A stretch of DNA of 64,000 bases from positions 4,858,501-4,922,500 of the forward strand of contig NC_135386.1 in assembly GCF_049243985.1 (NCBI RefSeq). The letters run 5' to 3'. The notes below the pieces were generated by a model that searched no databases, was not told where the DNA came from, and saw only the letters and a program-made list of their open reading frames with translations. How positions within the stretch are numbered: the stretch's first letter is position 1; every line of letters begins with the position of its first letter. Below, piece by piece: positions 1 through 12,500 of this stretch. The translations under genes were made by a program, and so were the position numbers. This DNA comes from Paroedura picta (lineage: Eukaryota > Chordata > Lepidosauria > Squamata > Gekkonidae).

Positions 1-25
1 TAAGAACCAACTCTTCTTCTTCTTC
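1..25 (+). mobile_element. SINE 3' tail (CTT)n
   Basis: The first bases end in AACCAACTCTTCTTCTTC, the usual 3' end of the tRNA-derived SINE family found full-length at 6680-6956. The body lies outside the window. Confidence 0.6.
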
Positions 26-431
26 AAGTCTGCCCCTGATGCTTTGCAAAGCAGGCACTTGGGGACGGAAGAGAGTATCTGCACACTAGATCAGGCACTC
101 CCCTCAAAGGCTCAAAAAAAGCGGGATGGAACAGTTATAGTTAAAAGCAAAGAATCCCCAGACTAGAGACTCTGGTTCTTGCCAGCACCGGCTCGATTTC
201 CCCCATGAGCTCAACTTGCTGCTGAGCTCAGCTGCTTGATCCCCCTGTGCCAGCTGATCAGGGAAGGTGGCCGGGGGCCAAGAGCACACTGCCCAGCCGG
301 CTGCGCCCCCTCCCCCACCAAATTATTTTGGCAGCAAGAAGCGGCAGCTCCGAGGCCATAATATGGCCAAGTCAGTTTTGCGCTCCGGGTTCCGGCCGTG
401 GGCAAACGCCGCCGTTTCGAAAGGAACGTAC

Positions 432-544
432 CTGTACTTATCTTGCACTTTCTGCTTTATGTCTTGCAGTGAATCTTGGGATATATCTCGTTCCAGATAC
501 CCAGAAAGGACCTCGGTAGCGTTTTCCAAATCCGCTTGATTATT
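432..544 (-). CDS. ARIH1: ARIH1 coding exon 13
   Basis: This exon encodes residues 503-539, from [13 protein letters not shown] to KQKVQDKY, plus two bases of an Arg codon. The acceptor is CAG and the donor GTACGT. The next exon is outside the window, since the remaining 431 bases encode nothing like the expected ARIH1 tail. Confidence 0.96.
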
Positions 545-3500
545 CTGGGAAAGCAAACACATGTAAACCCCCCCTTGTTTTGAGAATTCGGGCAATAGAG
601 GGGAGAAACACCAAAACACACCTGGCCAGAGAACTTGTAGGAATTGAGTGAGGGCCAGTAACGGGCCTTCGCTGCCCCTGTCCTCCTCCTTACTGCCCCT
701 TCTGGGCACTTGGGAGAAGGAAGAGCCTGCAGAAGGTAAATCAGGGAGGAGGGCGTCCATATTGGTCCTGTGGTTGGGCCTCCCTGCTCCCAGGTTTCCT
801 GCCTGCCTGTGAGCGGGAAAAGCCAGACAGCCGCTGCACTCTGCAGGATCCCTCCTGCCTGCTGCCCCTTTAAAAGCCCGCTTTCAAAATGGGCTTTGAT
901 ATTAGTATTTTGAATAAAAATTTGTGAGTAGTAGGAAAGCAACACTGGCTTCTTTGCTACACACAGACACATGGCCACCAGAAAACCCACTGCTGGATGC
1001 CGCACCGCAGAGGCAACGTTGTATATATTTACGGAGACTTTTTCAAAAACCCTGCTAATTTGTATTTTGTCTTCAGTTCCCGTCACCAGCTGCACTGAGC
1101 CCTGCACAGGGGAACGGCAAGCCTGACAAAAACATCTCGAAACAACCAGCCTGCTGATCAAACTCCGCGGGTACCAGTTGGTGAAGCTCAAGGAGCTGCT
1201 TTCCAAGAGAGACGGGATGCTCTATTACGTGCAAAGAGCTACTTATTCTCCTTCTCGCACGGTTGGATCCCCCCCGCTCCCTTCCCCCCAGGCCCACTCC
1301 CAGCCGGCTCCCTTTACCTCGAAGATAATGGACTGGTTATTCTTTTTGAGGTAGAAGGCAAAGACGTATGTGTACATGAGTGTGGCACGGCACTGGCAGA
1401 GGACGTCGACCGCTTTCTTCAGGAACTGGACCTCGATCCACGACATGTTGTGTTGCTGCATCTCCTCCATCTTCTGCTTCACCTGGGCGTAGAGCTTGTG
1501 CTCAAAGCGCAGGCTCTGCATGTGGTTCATGTAGCGGTTGCAGTAGAAGAGGTACCTCTGCAGGGCCGCTCTGGATCGCTGTGTGAATTCCCATTAGGGG
1601 GGGAAAGGGGAGAAATCGAGCGTTACAACACAGCGGCGGAAACACAAAAGCCAGCTGGCGCTTGGGAGCGCCGTCGCGAGGAGGAGGAAGACTGGGGGGG
1701 TGTGGGTTCAGCTGAGGGGGGAAAGGGGGAGAGAGATCTAGATTGACAGGTGCAGCCTAAAATCCGAGCCGACTAAAATTCTAGCGTGCGGCTGAAAAAC
1801 CTAGCGGAACAGGGATCTCATTCAACGTTTAAAAAACACAAACCTTGCATTTTAAAAACCCACTTAGGACCTCTCTCCCTCTCCGCCCCCGCCCCACACA
1901 CACACACACCGGATGCTGTGAGTCTGGAAGCATGGTAATACACCGTGATCTCGGAAGCTGCAAAGCTGTGCAGTGATACAAATAGTATCATTACACACTA
2001 AAATGACTCAGGCAGGCAATACCCTACAATATATTAAGCACCACAAAGCCTTCTTGGTGGCCTGCAATCAGAAGAACGCAACACAAGGCAGGAAATGGCA
2101 CAAGGAAAGCAGAGACGGCAATCTGAGGCCAAACCGTACTTAAGAGAGAAAAGGTGTCAATACTGTTATAAGGACAGAAAAGGGCACACACCTGAGGAGG
2201 GGGAGAGTTGGGGAGGGGGGGAGAGAAAGAGGGCAGAGGCATGAAAGAGGAGCCTGATACAAGGCTTAGTCAAGAGGGGAGTTATTACACCGGGGATGAC
2301 AAGGGGGACGGAGAAAGAAGAGAGGGGAGGCAGGGAAGCGCAAGGGGAAGAGTTCAAAAAGAAGCAGCAGCTTAAATTAAATCCAATAAAGCAGCAGCAG
2401 CGGAGAGGTGGGGGAGGTCACACCGCTCCAAGAAGATTCCAGCAGGTAGCCGTGTTGGTCTGATGCTGCAGAACAAATTTAGAGTCCAGTGGCACCTTTA
2501 CGGCCCACAATTCTATTCAAGGTGTGAGCTTTCGTGTGCACTCCAAAATCTGCTCTACCGCTTCAAGCGCTCCGTCTAGCTCTTTGCTTCACCCCGTGAC
2601 TAGCGAATGCAAAAGGTTTTCCCCGCTTTTTGCATTGTTGACAGAGATTCAGATTTCCTCGTCGCACAACTTGAGCCAGCAGGTGACAACACACAGTCCC
2701 TTTTGGGGAGGTAGGAACACTGGCTCAATGGACACCAACAATTGAGCCCTACTGCCTTTCCTCCCAGGTACTCAGGGTCGGGCCTTGGCTAGCACGGGGA
2801 AGGGCGACGTCCAAGGAATGCCAGAGACATGACATGGGGGCCGGCAATGGCAAAACCACCTCCAACCGTCCCTTGCCTGGCAGCCAGACAATTTCAGGAT
2901 CTGCTGGCTACATCACACTCATGCCATAATATAGATAAGCAAATAGGGGGGGGGTCTCCCCTTCGTCCATTTTATCCTCAAAACAGCCCTGTGAGGGTGG
3001 ATTTGATTCAGAGAGGATCGCCCCATTAGCTCCAGGCCAGAGCGGAGCTACAGCAGATGCGAATATTTCCAACTTGCACCAGAGGTCGCCTGCAAGGTTT
3101 TGCATGACCTGCTAGAAGGAATGTACCGTTACAAGACGTATGCCAAACCTGGAAATAAGTTTGAGGGAAATTACTGTAGTGCACAACACAACTGGTTTGA
3201 AGGCTACTTCTTCACACTCTTAATTCAGAGCAGGGGTAGTCAACCTGTGGTCCTCCAGATGTCCACGGACTACAATTCCCCACCTACCTCCACCCACTTG
3301 GCTAAAACACCTTGGGCAGGCACAGGGGAAAGGTATCAGGGGCCCCACGGAGACTATATTGGGGGGCTTCCCCTCTAGCCAATCCAAACAAGTCTTTGCC
3401 TTTGCCAAGAGTTATGGACTCACCTCTTGTGCATCTCTGGCTGCCTTTGCATCATCTTCATTGTAGCGATTGCAGTTGTACCTGGAGGAGATGTCACAAA

Positions 3501-6500
3501 GGAAACGTCTCTGAAAAGGCCTTTACTGAGCAAAGGATGAACAAGCCCCTCCAATACCCTTCCCCAGGGCCCTAAACAAGAGCAGCAACCCGGATTCAAC
3601 ATATGCGCGTGTGAAAAAGGAGCTGCCACTTTGAGCCTCTGCGCTTCCGAAGAACCAAACCGTGATGCTACAGTTAGATGCGTAAGAAAGAGCTGGGCAG
3701 CATCTCCTCAACCTACCAAGCAGACCCGTGCGGCTCCCAGGGGCCGAGACACACCCAGCAGAACTCTGCTTTACAATTCTGGTTCCGACACACCATATGA
3801 TTACAGCCTCCGTCCTTCTCTATGGTCACATGGCATTTGGGGCATTCCTGCAAGGAGAAAAGAGCAATGAGGGGGGAGAAAAAACTAGGACGCTGTGCCC
3901 TTATTCCAGGCAATTTACTGGAAAGTGCAGACAAAAGTGACATCATGGTACAAGAGAAGGAGCTGGTTTTTTTATGCACCACTTTTCACTATCCGAAAGC
4001 GACCCTAAGCGGCTTACAAACACAACTCCCTTCTTCTCCCCACAACAGACAGCCTGTGAGGTCGGTGGGGCAGAGAACTCTGAGGGAACTGTTCTGCCAG
4101 AACAGCTCTAAGAGAACTGTGACTAGTTCCAGGTCACAGTGCAGGTGCAGGAGTGGGGAAACAATCCCAGTTCTCCAGATTAAAGGCTTCTGCTCTTAAC
4201 CACTACATCACTGGCACATTTCATCCATGCCAGTAGTTCTTCCGCTTGTGAAAGAGATTTTGTGGGGTGTCTAGTCAAACTGGCAGTAGCTCTCCAGGGT
4301 CTCGGGGAGAGGCCTTTCCCATTACCCACTTACTAATCTTCCTGACTAGAAGTAGATCCAGATTCTTAGTCTACCTGCAGCTACAGAAAAGATCAAGAGT
4401 CCAATAGCACCTTAAAAGATTCACAAAATTAGTGGCAGGGTGGGACCTTTCATGAGTCACTGGCTCGCTTCCACCTGAAGAAGTGAGCAGTGATTCCCAA
4501 AAGCTCATCCCCTGTTAAGTCTTTAAGGCGCTACTGGACTTTTAACCGGAGATGCTACAGATTGAGCTTTGGACCTTCCAAATACCAAGCAAACAGTTCA
4601 TAGAATCCTAGAGTTGGAAGGGGCCATACAGGCCATCTAGTCATAGAATCCTAGAGTTGGAAGGGGCCATACAGGCCATCTAGTCATAGAATCATAGAGT
4701 TGGAAGGGGCCATACAGGCCATCTAGTCATAGAATCCTAGAGTTGGAAGGGGCCATACAGGCCATCTAGTCATAGAATCCTAGAATCCTAGAGTTGGAAG
4801 GGACAATACAGGCCATCTAGTCCAACCCCCTGCTCAACGCAGGATCAGCCCTAAGCATTATCCTAAATTCCATTACTGAGCCAAAGCCTCTGCTGACGTG
4901 CATGAATGCAGGATTCATACGGTGCTTATTCTTCCTATTGCTATTCTGAAACCATTACATCTTTACTGCATTCCAGTGTTTCGTTTCAACTGGCACCACA
5001 CGAACCCACCCAGGACACAGAGTATGTGTCAGCCCTTTCAACCGTGGCCACACTAACGTTCCAGAATCCACTCGCTCTTTTCGATTCTGGTTTACCAAAC
5101 TGCTTTTCACACCTGTGCTACTCAGGAGCCCCGAATTGACACGCATGCAAGATGCCCCCCCCCCCGAAACATCGGCAGCTGCGACATCTGACAGTGTCTC
5201 TGCATGGGATAGAGCAGGACGGCTGGTGTACAATCAGAGCACCTGACCAAGGACTGAGAGAGAAAACGAAAGCCGACCTTTGTGTTTGCTGCAATCCAGT
5301 TAGAAGTTTCACTGTCGTCATCACATTTCTTAATCCACTTCTTTAACCACTGTTTGGAATGGGGAGCGGGGAATGGAGGAGAGAAAGATTTCCAAAAGTG
5401 TCACAGGGAAGTCTTTCGGTTGCTGGCAGCACCAAATTTTAAAGGCAATCCTACAAAGGCACCTGCACCCCGCTGCTCACAGGACATGCGGAAGAAAGAG
5501 AGCCAGCTGCCCAAGACGGCATAGAAGAATGGCAAAAAGGGGGGGGGAGACGTATATATATATACTTCACTTGAAAACTAGCCCCAGGTGAGAAGGAACA
5601 AGGTGGGGAATTCCAGATCAAAGGAAGGCAACTCCTGGTCTGTTCAATGTGCTGGGTCAGTCAATTTTGGTCTGAATGACCGTAAATAAAGATTGATTGA
5701 TTGTGCTGGGTCAGTCCAAGGAGAGTCCCAAGCACTGGAGCTCAGCTTCATCCCCCTGTGGGCCTGGCCAAGTATAACCCTTGCTTCTCCCTGTGCCTTT
5801 GTCCATTGGCACACCAGTGTCTTCAAGCAGCCACTGCAGGCTGGTTGTTTTGACAGGGCCAAAAGGCTAATGACCGCTGTTCCAGATCACTATGCACGGA
5901 GTACACCTTCAGCACATCTGAAATTTAGTGTCTTTCCTTTGGAAGGAAAAAAAAATTGCCATTACTTATTTTGTGCTTCTTGATCAATGCTTCAATTATT
6001 AATTTGGACTTCTACCCTCAATGGGCAACACAGTAATTTTAACAGTGCCTGGCCAATATCTTCTAAAGATGCCACAGCCATCAGCTGCCCACGCGGAAGT
6101 TTCCCAACGGCAATCTTGAACGCTGCCGTTTTCCGAAACAAGCACACGAGAACGCTCCCAGCAGTATTGTGTTACTTCCCCTCTGCTCCGAACAACTGGC
6201 GCGGGGAAAAGTTTACACACTCACCTTACATTTAACAGGATCGTGCCAGTTTTCACCACAGTTAAAGCTGCAAGAAGGGGGGGAAAGTTATATATACAGT
6301 TGAGGCACACGAGAATCAGGCAGGTTGCTCAGAGTCAGGCCAGAATAACGTCAAAGCCCACATAAAGTTTGCTCACGACCTACCCTTGCAAGTACACAAA
6401 GCAAAATAAAAATAAGGGTGCAGTGTGTGGGGGGGGGGAGATTACTATAGGTCGCTCAGAGATCCTACAGGTCTTGCATGCCTGATCCAGCTGGGGGTGG

Positions 6501-9500
6501 TCCCAAGCAAGGAGACAAGAAGTGGAAGAAGTCGTTCCCTGCTTCCTGGACTGAATAGTGGGGAACCCCCAGCCAAGACATCCTCCGCCTCAGGGGGAGA
6601 ATCCAGAATATTCTCACTATAACAAGGTGGAAACACTCCACGGGGTGGCTGTTTCCAGGGCCGGCATCAGTACACAGTGAAGAAGAAGAGTTGGTTCTTA
6701 TATGCCGCTTTTCCCTACCCGAAGGAGGCTCAAAGCGGCTTACAGTCGCCTTCCCATTCCTCTCCCCACAACAGACACCCTGTGGGGTGGGTGAGGCTGA
6801 GAGAGCCCAGATATCACTGCCCGGTCAGAACAGTTTTCTCAGTGCCGTGGGGAGCCCAAGGTCACCCAGCTGGCTGCATGTGGGGGAGCGGGGAATCGAA
6901 CCCGGCATGCCAGATTAGAAGTCCGCACTCCTAACCACTACACCAAACTGGCTCTCAGTGAGCGTGGGCAGCTGCCCCCATCCCCACCCCTTGCCGACTG
7001 CCCTTCCCACCAGCTCATGAGTCCTCCACTACCCACTACTCATTTATGCAGCCCTCAAGGCTCAGCCAGCTGTCAAGGCCAGAGACAAACAGAGGTGATC
7101 TGCCATCGCCGAACCCTATACTTCCTCTGAGGCCTCCCATCTGAGTACTAACCAGGGCTGACCCTGCTCAGCTTCCGAGACCTGAGGAGATCGGGCTACC
7201 CTGGGTCACTTGTGCTTTCAAGAGGGCCAGGGGAGGCGTGAGCGCCCGCCCACCCACCCGAAGAAAGGTCTGCTTACCAAAACTGACGCCCACATTTACA
7301 GCGAACAGGCTTAGCATCGGGATACTGCACTTTGACAACATGGTGGCAGTCTGGGGCAGGACACCATTTTAACAGTCGATTGCACTAGGGAGGAGAAAGC
7401 ACACAATCGCTGACACGGTGAAAGCCCAGGGGGAAAACAACCGCCACGCCCAGTTACTGCTCAGCCCTCTTCCTTGACATCCCCCCCATGATTCCTCCAA
7501 CAGAAAGATGATTCTTCCAGTCCCGTTCCAGGGCAGAAAAACAGCCACTTAATCAAAGCTGTCCTAAATGGCGGATGCAGATCTCCCCAACCCCCATCTC
7601 ACATCAAACCATCAATAACACAAGCGCGACCCAAGAAATCTTGCCAGGGAGGAGAGAAGAAAGGACGCTTTCAGCAGCTACATTCTCATTCCTCCAAGGG
7701 CTTGGAAGAGGCTGTTTCACAAACTGCTCGGAGCGGCTTTCCCAACCCAACGCTAAATTCTGAATTCCCAGCTCTAACCAAGCAAAGTGGTGGTGCGTCA
7801 AGGAGCTTTGTGAAACTGCCCGCCCGCGACTGGCATCCAGCGGAGATCCGGGAAAGGACCGGCACTGCAGTATCCACACGCGGCTTGATGCCGAGGCTAT
7901 GGAAGCCTTCCGCCGATGGGCCTACAGGCAGATTTTTCCATGGCTCAGCATTGCAATCATTAACCCCTGGCCCCGGGCCAAGCCTCATTCATAAAGGCTG
8001 CATTGAAGCCCACATGTGTTATGATTTTGCAACCCTTCTCCAGATCAAGCACCGCGGGCATTTTGCAAACGGAACTCATCTGGTCTTGATTAGGCGAGGC
8101 AGCAGCAGCCAGGTTGCGGCGTGCATCCCCCCCCCCCTTCCCCACAGATCCACTGGAGTTGTCACACTGATTGTTAATGCCGGGTTTGGTCTGCAAGACA
8201 CCGAGATGCTGCAGAGGCACCAAAAGCAAATGCCTGCTTATTCTCCGAGGGCTGGCCGCGCACCAAGAGTTTAAAACGCCCGCTGCCAGAGTGATAAAGG
8301 GCCTTCGGGAAGCATCGGAGGTGGCCATCCACGACACCAACCTTGACCCTAGGCCTGGGAGTCGAGGTCTGGACTTCAGGATGCGGCCACGACAACGACA
8401 TGCCAAGAATTGTGATTTCCTCTATTAGTGCGACCATTTCAGCACCGAAAGCTTAACTCAAACAGGTTTCACAGAACAAGGGCTGCAAGCTTAATGGAAA
8501 ACATTGCCTCCTACATACATCTGTAGCAAAGTCTGATCCCCCCCCAAAAAAACAAAAACAACTAATGCACACAAACGGTTGCACACAGCTCCAGCACAGA
8601 GATCTTTGAATCCCAGTGCTAGGAGGCAACAACAGGGGAAGGCCGAGGTCTCTATGCCATGTTCTCCCTGACCCCTGTAGGGCCTTACGCTCTGTGGGTG
8701 AGAATTTATTGGTCGTTCCTGGCCCCAGAGAGGCACGCCTGGCCTCGACCAGGGCCAGGGCCTACTCAGTCCTGGCCCAAACCTGGTGGAATGAGCTGCG
8801 GGCCCTGTGGGACTTTTCCGCCTTCCGCAGGGCCTGAAAAACGGAGCTCTTCTGCCAGGTCTATGGTTGAGGCCAGTTTAGTGCAGGAAGAACAATTGGG
8901 GTCCCCCCTGTTGCCAACAACATATACCATCTTGACTTGCCTCTCCTTGCTCCTCCCTCTTGCAGATGAGTGGGGGGGGGGGTGTGTGAAGGTTCCACCA
9001 TCTTTATTTTGCTGCTTTGTTGGCTGTTCTTATGGATGTATGATAGTCCATTTTAATGGGGGTTTAATGGGTTTTTAAGCTGGACTTTTGTGAACCGCCA
9101 CAAGACTTTGTGAGTGGCGGTCAATAAATCAAAGTAATAAATAAATGTTTTTGGACAGCCAGAGTAACAGTTGACCTCTATGTGAGACAAGAGGCTGGAC
9201 TAGAGGGACCCCTGGTCTGATCCAGAAGGGCTCTTCTGATGTTCTTAGGAAGGCCTCGGGCTCCCGGCCCTGTTGTTGGCCCTCCAGAGGAACTAGCTGG
9301 CTCCTGTGTAAGACAGGAGGCTGGACCCACTGGTCTGATCCAGCAGGGCTCTTCTGATGTTCTTAGAGGCCTTAGCTTCTATGCCCTAGTGTTGGATTCT
9401 AGAGGAACTGGTTGGTGACTGTGTAGAGCAGGATACTAGACTAATCCATCTAGTCTAGCAGGGTCCGTCTAATTCAGCAGGGCTGTTTTGTATGTTCTTA

Positions 9501-12500
9501 GGAAGGCCACAGCCTCTATGCTCTGTTGTTGGCCCACCAGAGAAACTGGGTGCCCCCCCCGTGTGAGACACAATACTGGACTAAGCAAATGACTGGCCTG
9601 ATACACGAGGGCTCTTCTTACGTTCTTAAAGGGCACAAAAAAACAGCGTCAAGTCTTTTTAACATTTATTGGTAAGGCAAAATTACTCACCTCTACAAAA
9701 CTATTAGTTATTAAATGCTGGTACTTTAATTTAACTTTTGAGTCTGTGATCAGGCGCCTAGGGAAGAGAAGAGAGGAAGAACGTTTCATTTTAAAAAGTC
9801 AAGGAGAGAGGCGGTTGCTTTATTTCAGCCGCGAGATTTTCAGACCAAAGGGCACCGCTTTACACAAAAAAAGCATAACAAAATGAACTGGGGGAAATAC
9901 AAAACAGGAATGAGACCAGCCAAAATTATTCTACAGCCAACAGCTACAACAAGGGCACGCTGGACACAGGCGGTTGAGGCGGCGTCCTTGAAAAAGGCCT
10001 TGTCCTGAATCTAGTGTGACACCAGAGTAGGCTTCTAATTCCCCAGTCTGGGGGCCAAACCCTAAAAACACTTGGTTCAGCAGTGTTTAGAGACCTAGTA
10101 GACAGATCACTGAAAGGTCCTCTATGCTGTAGAGCAGGGATAAACATGATATTATTTGTCAGGAGCAACAGAAGCCAGGATAGCCGCTCATCTTGCAGAT
10201 TTCTACACGGCTCTTATACCAGCGCTACACAGACACACACAAAACCTCTCCCCTTGAATTCCTTGCCTGGAAATGGAAGTTGACGGGGCACTTTCAAAAC
10301 CAAGCCTGTTTGAGAAGCAGATTAACCCCCCCCCCACGCACACTCCGTCTCTGGAAAGCATCCAAAACACACACTCTGTTTTACACGCTGCTGCTTGCTA
10401 TCGTATGCGGTTTCGTTCAGAATCCAGAACCGCTGCAAATAGGGGCTGCCTTGATTTTTGAAACCTGCAGGACAGCGCTTCATTTGACAAGGGGCTTCCT
10501 AGCGTCTTGAGGACAGAAACGAAAAGTGGGGCCAGCCCAAATACCAGGGTGGGCAAAGCGCAGCGTAGTGGTTGGAGCAGGGGTCCCCAGGCTTTCAAAG
10601 CCCGAGGGCACCTTTGGAATTCTGACACGGCGCAGAGGGAACACTTGCAAAATGATTGCTGCACGAAGGCTGCAGCCGTTGACTTTGGGAGCTGATCAAG
10701 ACAGGGAGCCGCGTTAGTTTGTCTGTAGCAGCAGAAAAGCGCAAAAAGTCTGGTAGCACCGGAAAGACTCACAAAATTGACGTAAGCCTTAAGGTGCCAC
10801 CGGACTCTTCTCTTTTCTGCAATTGACCGTAATCCATTCAAGTGCAGAGCATTGTGAGGTGGTGGTGGTGGTGGCGGAGGCTGCCAACGCAATGTTTTTA
10901 AAATCTGTGCAAGCCAATCAGAAGCCTTACTGGGCAAGAAGCCCCAGCTGGCCCTTTCTTCTTTCTAAAAACCCTTGGCGGGTGCTAGGAGAAGTGTCAG
11001 CGGGCACCATGTTGGGGACCCATGACTTGGATCCACCTATGAGAAACAGTGAGAGAAATCAAGAGCCCTCCTGAAGCAAGAAAGCTACCCAGGTCACGCT
11101 GAATGGGAAGTTTGCACACAGAGCTTCTAGTAGTCTACAGTTCCTCCCAGTGACACGTGTCCACATGCACCCCGGTGGTTGAAGGGGGAGAGGAGGCAGG
11201 TAATTCTTACCATGCTGTCCCTACTGGAACAGCAGATGTTAAAGTCACATAAAGGTAAAGGTACCCCCTGTGCAAGCACCAAGTCATGTCTGACCCTTGG
11301 ATTGACGCCCTCTAGCGTTTTCATGGCTGCCTCAATACGGGGTGGTTTGCCAGTGCCTTCCCCAGTCATTACCGTTTGCCCCCCAGCAAGCTGGGTACTC
11401 ATTTTACCGACCTCGGAAGGATGGAAGGCTGAGTCAACCTTGAGCCGGCTGCTGGGATCGAACTCCCAACCTCATGGGCAGAGCTTTCAGACTGCATGTC
11501 TGCTGCCTTACCACCCTGTGCCACAAGAGGCTCTTCTAGAGTCACATACATATGGGCTAAAGCCCGGCAACGCTGATGGGCTCCAGGCCACCACATGGGC
11601 TTCACGACTGAGTGAATCATGGGCCCAGACTTCCCCAGGCCTTGTCCGAGACTCTCACCAGAGTCTTGCAGTAACTGCTTTAGACCATCGCCCCTTCCTT
11701 CTCTCCCCCGCCCCACCGCCCACATTATTCAGAAATGCAAAAGAAGGAACATGAAGCGGTTAGGCCACACGTTAGGATGCCACGAACTGGTGCACTGGGA
11801 ATAAAAAGCCACAAAACCCACTCCCTGCGTTTGCAGACCGGACATTCTTCTCAGCGCTGCACTGAAAGATCGGATTACGCACAAAGGGGTTCTAAAGAAA
11901 GAGAGGCACGAGGCGTTTCCCATTTCAAGGACTGGCTAGGCCTGTGCTGTTCTGAGGTTAAAGCGGTTTGTTAAGAAGCGCACACTGGGAGTAAAAAAGG
12001 GAACAGGTAACAATGCCACGTTCCACGTCAAGAGGCGCTGCAGAAAAAATGACCACCTACCCGATGCTTGTGGCATCAGTTCCCGCCCCCTTTTCAGGAA
12101 GTGTTAGCTGCACAGCTACCTGAATGGGGACCTAATGCAGCACTTGGGGAAAAGCTGCTCGAGGAACAATGAAACGCGAGTGCCAGATGAACTCGGCACC
12201 AATAAAAAGAAAGCAGCCACAAGGGCTGACTGAGAAAACACCCACTCTCAAAAGAGTTTTACAAAATTGATGCACGGGATACCGAAGGCAGAGAAAGAAG
12301 TATTTTTCTCTCTTTCACACAATACAAGAACTCGAGGGCAGGCCACAAAATTAATGAGCAGTAGGGTTAGAACACATAAAAGGAAGTCCTTCTTCAACCA
12401 AAGAGTCATGAACACGTAGGCACTCAGGAAGCAGAATCATCAAATCAGAGTTGGAAGGGACCTCCTGGGTCATCTAGTCCAACCCCCTGCACTAGGCAGG

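Noticed and set aside
1-431. The last ARIH1 coding exon inside the window
   Set aside because: No frame on the minus strand encodes the conserved C-terminal sequence expected there; it must lie to the left.
4598-4820. CRISPR-like regular array (also 53318-53563)
   Set aside because: The units are contiguous CR1 tail copies with no spacers, in a vertebrate genome.
7130-7206. A 5S rRNA gene (also 43850-43935, 44175-44243)
   Set aside because: Only part of the 5S sequence is present, with many changes and no T-run terminator; these are SINE-type fragments.
11179-11754. 191-codon open frame
   Set aside because: It is largely the antisense of a SINE; the same peptide recurs at the other two copies of that SINE.
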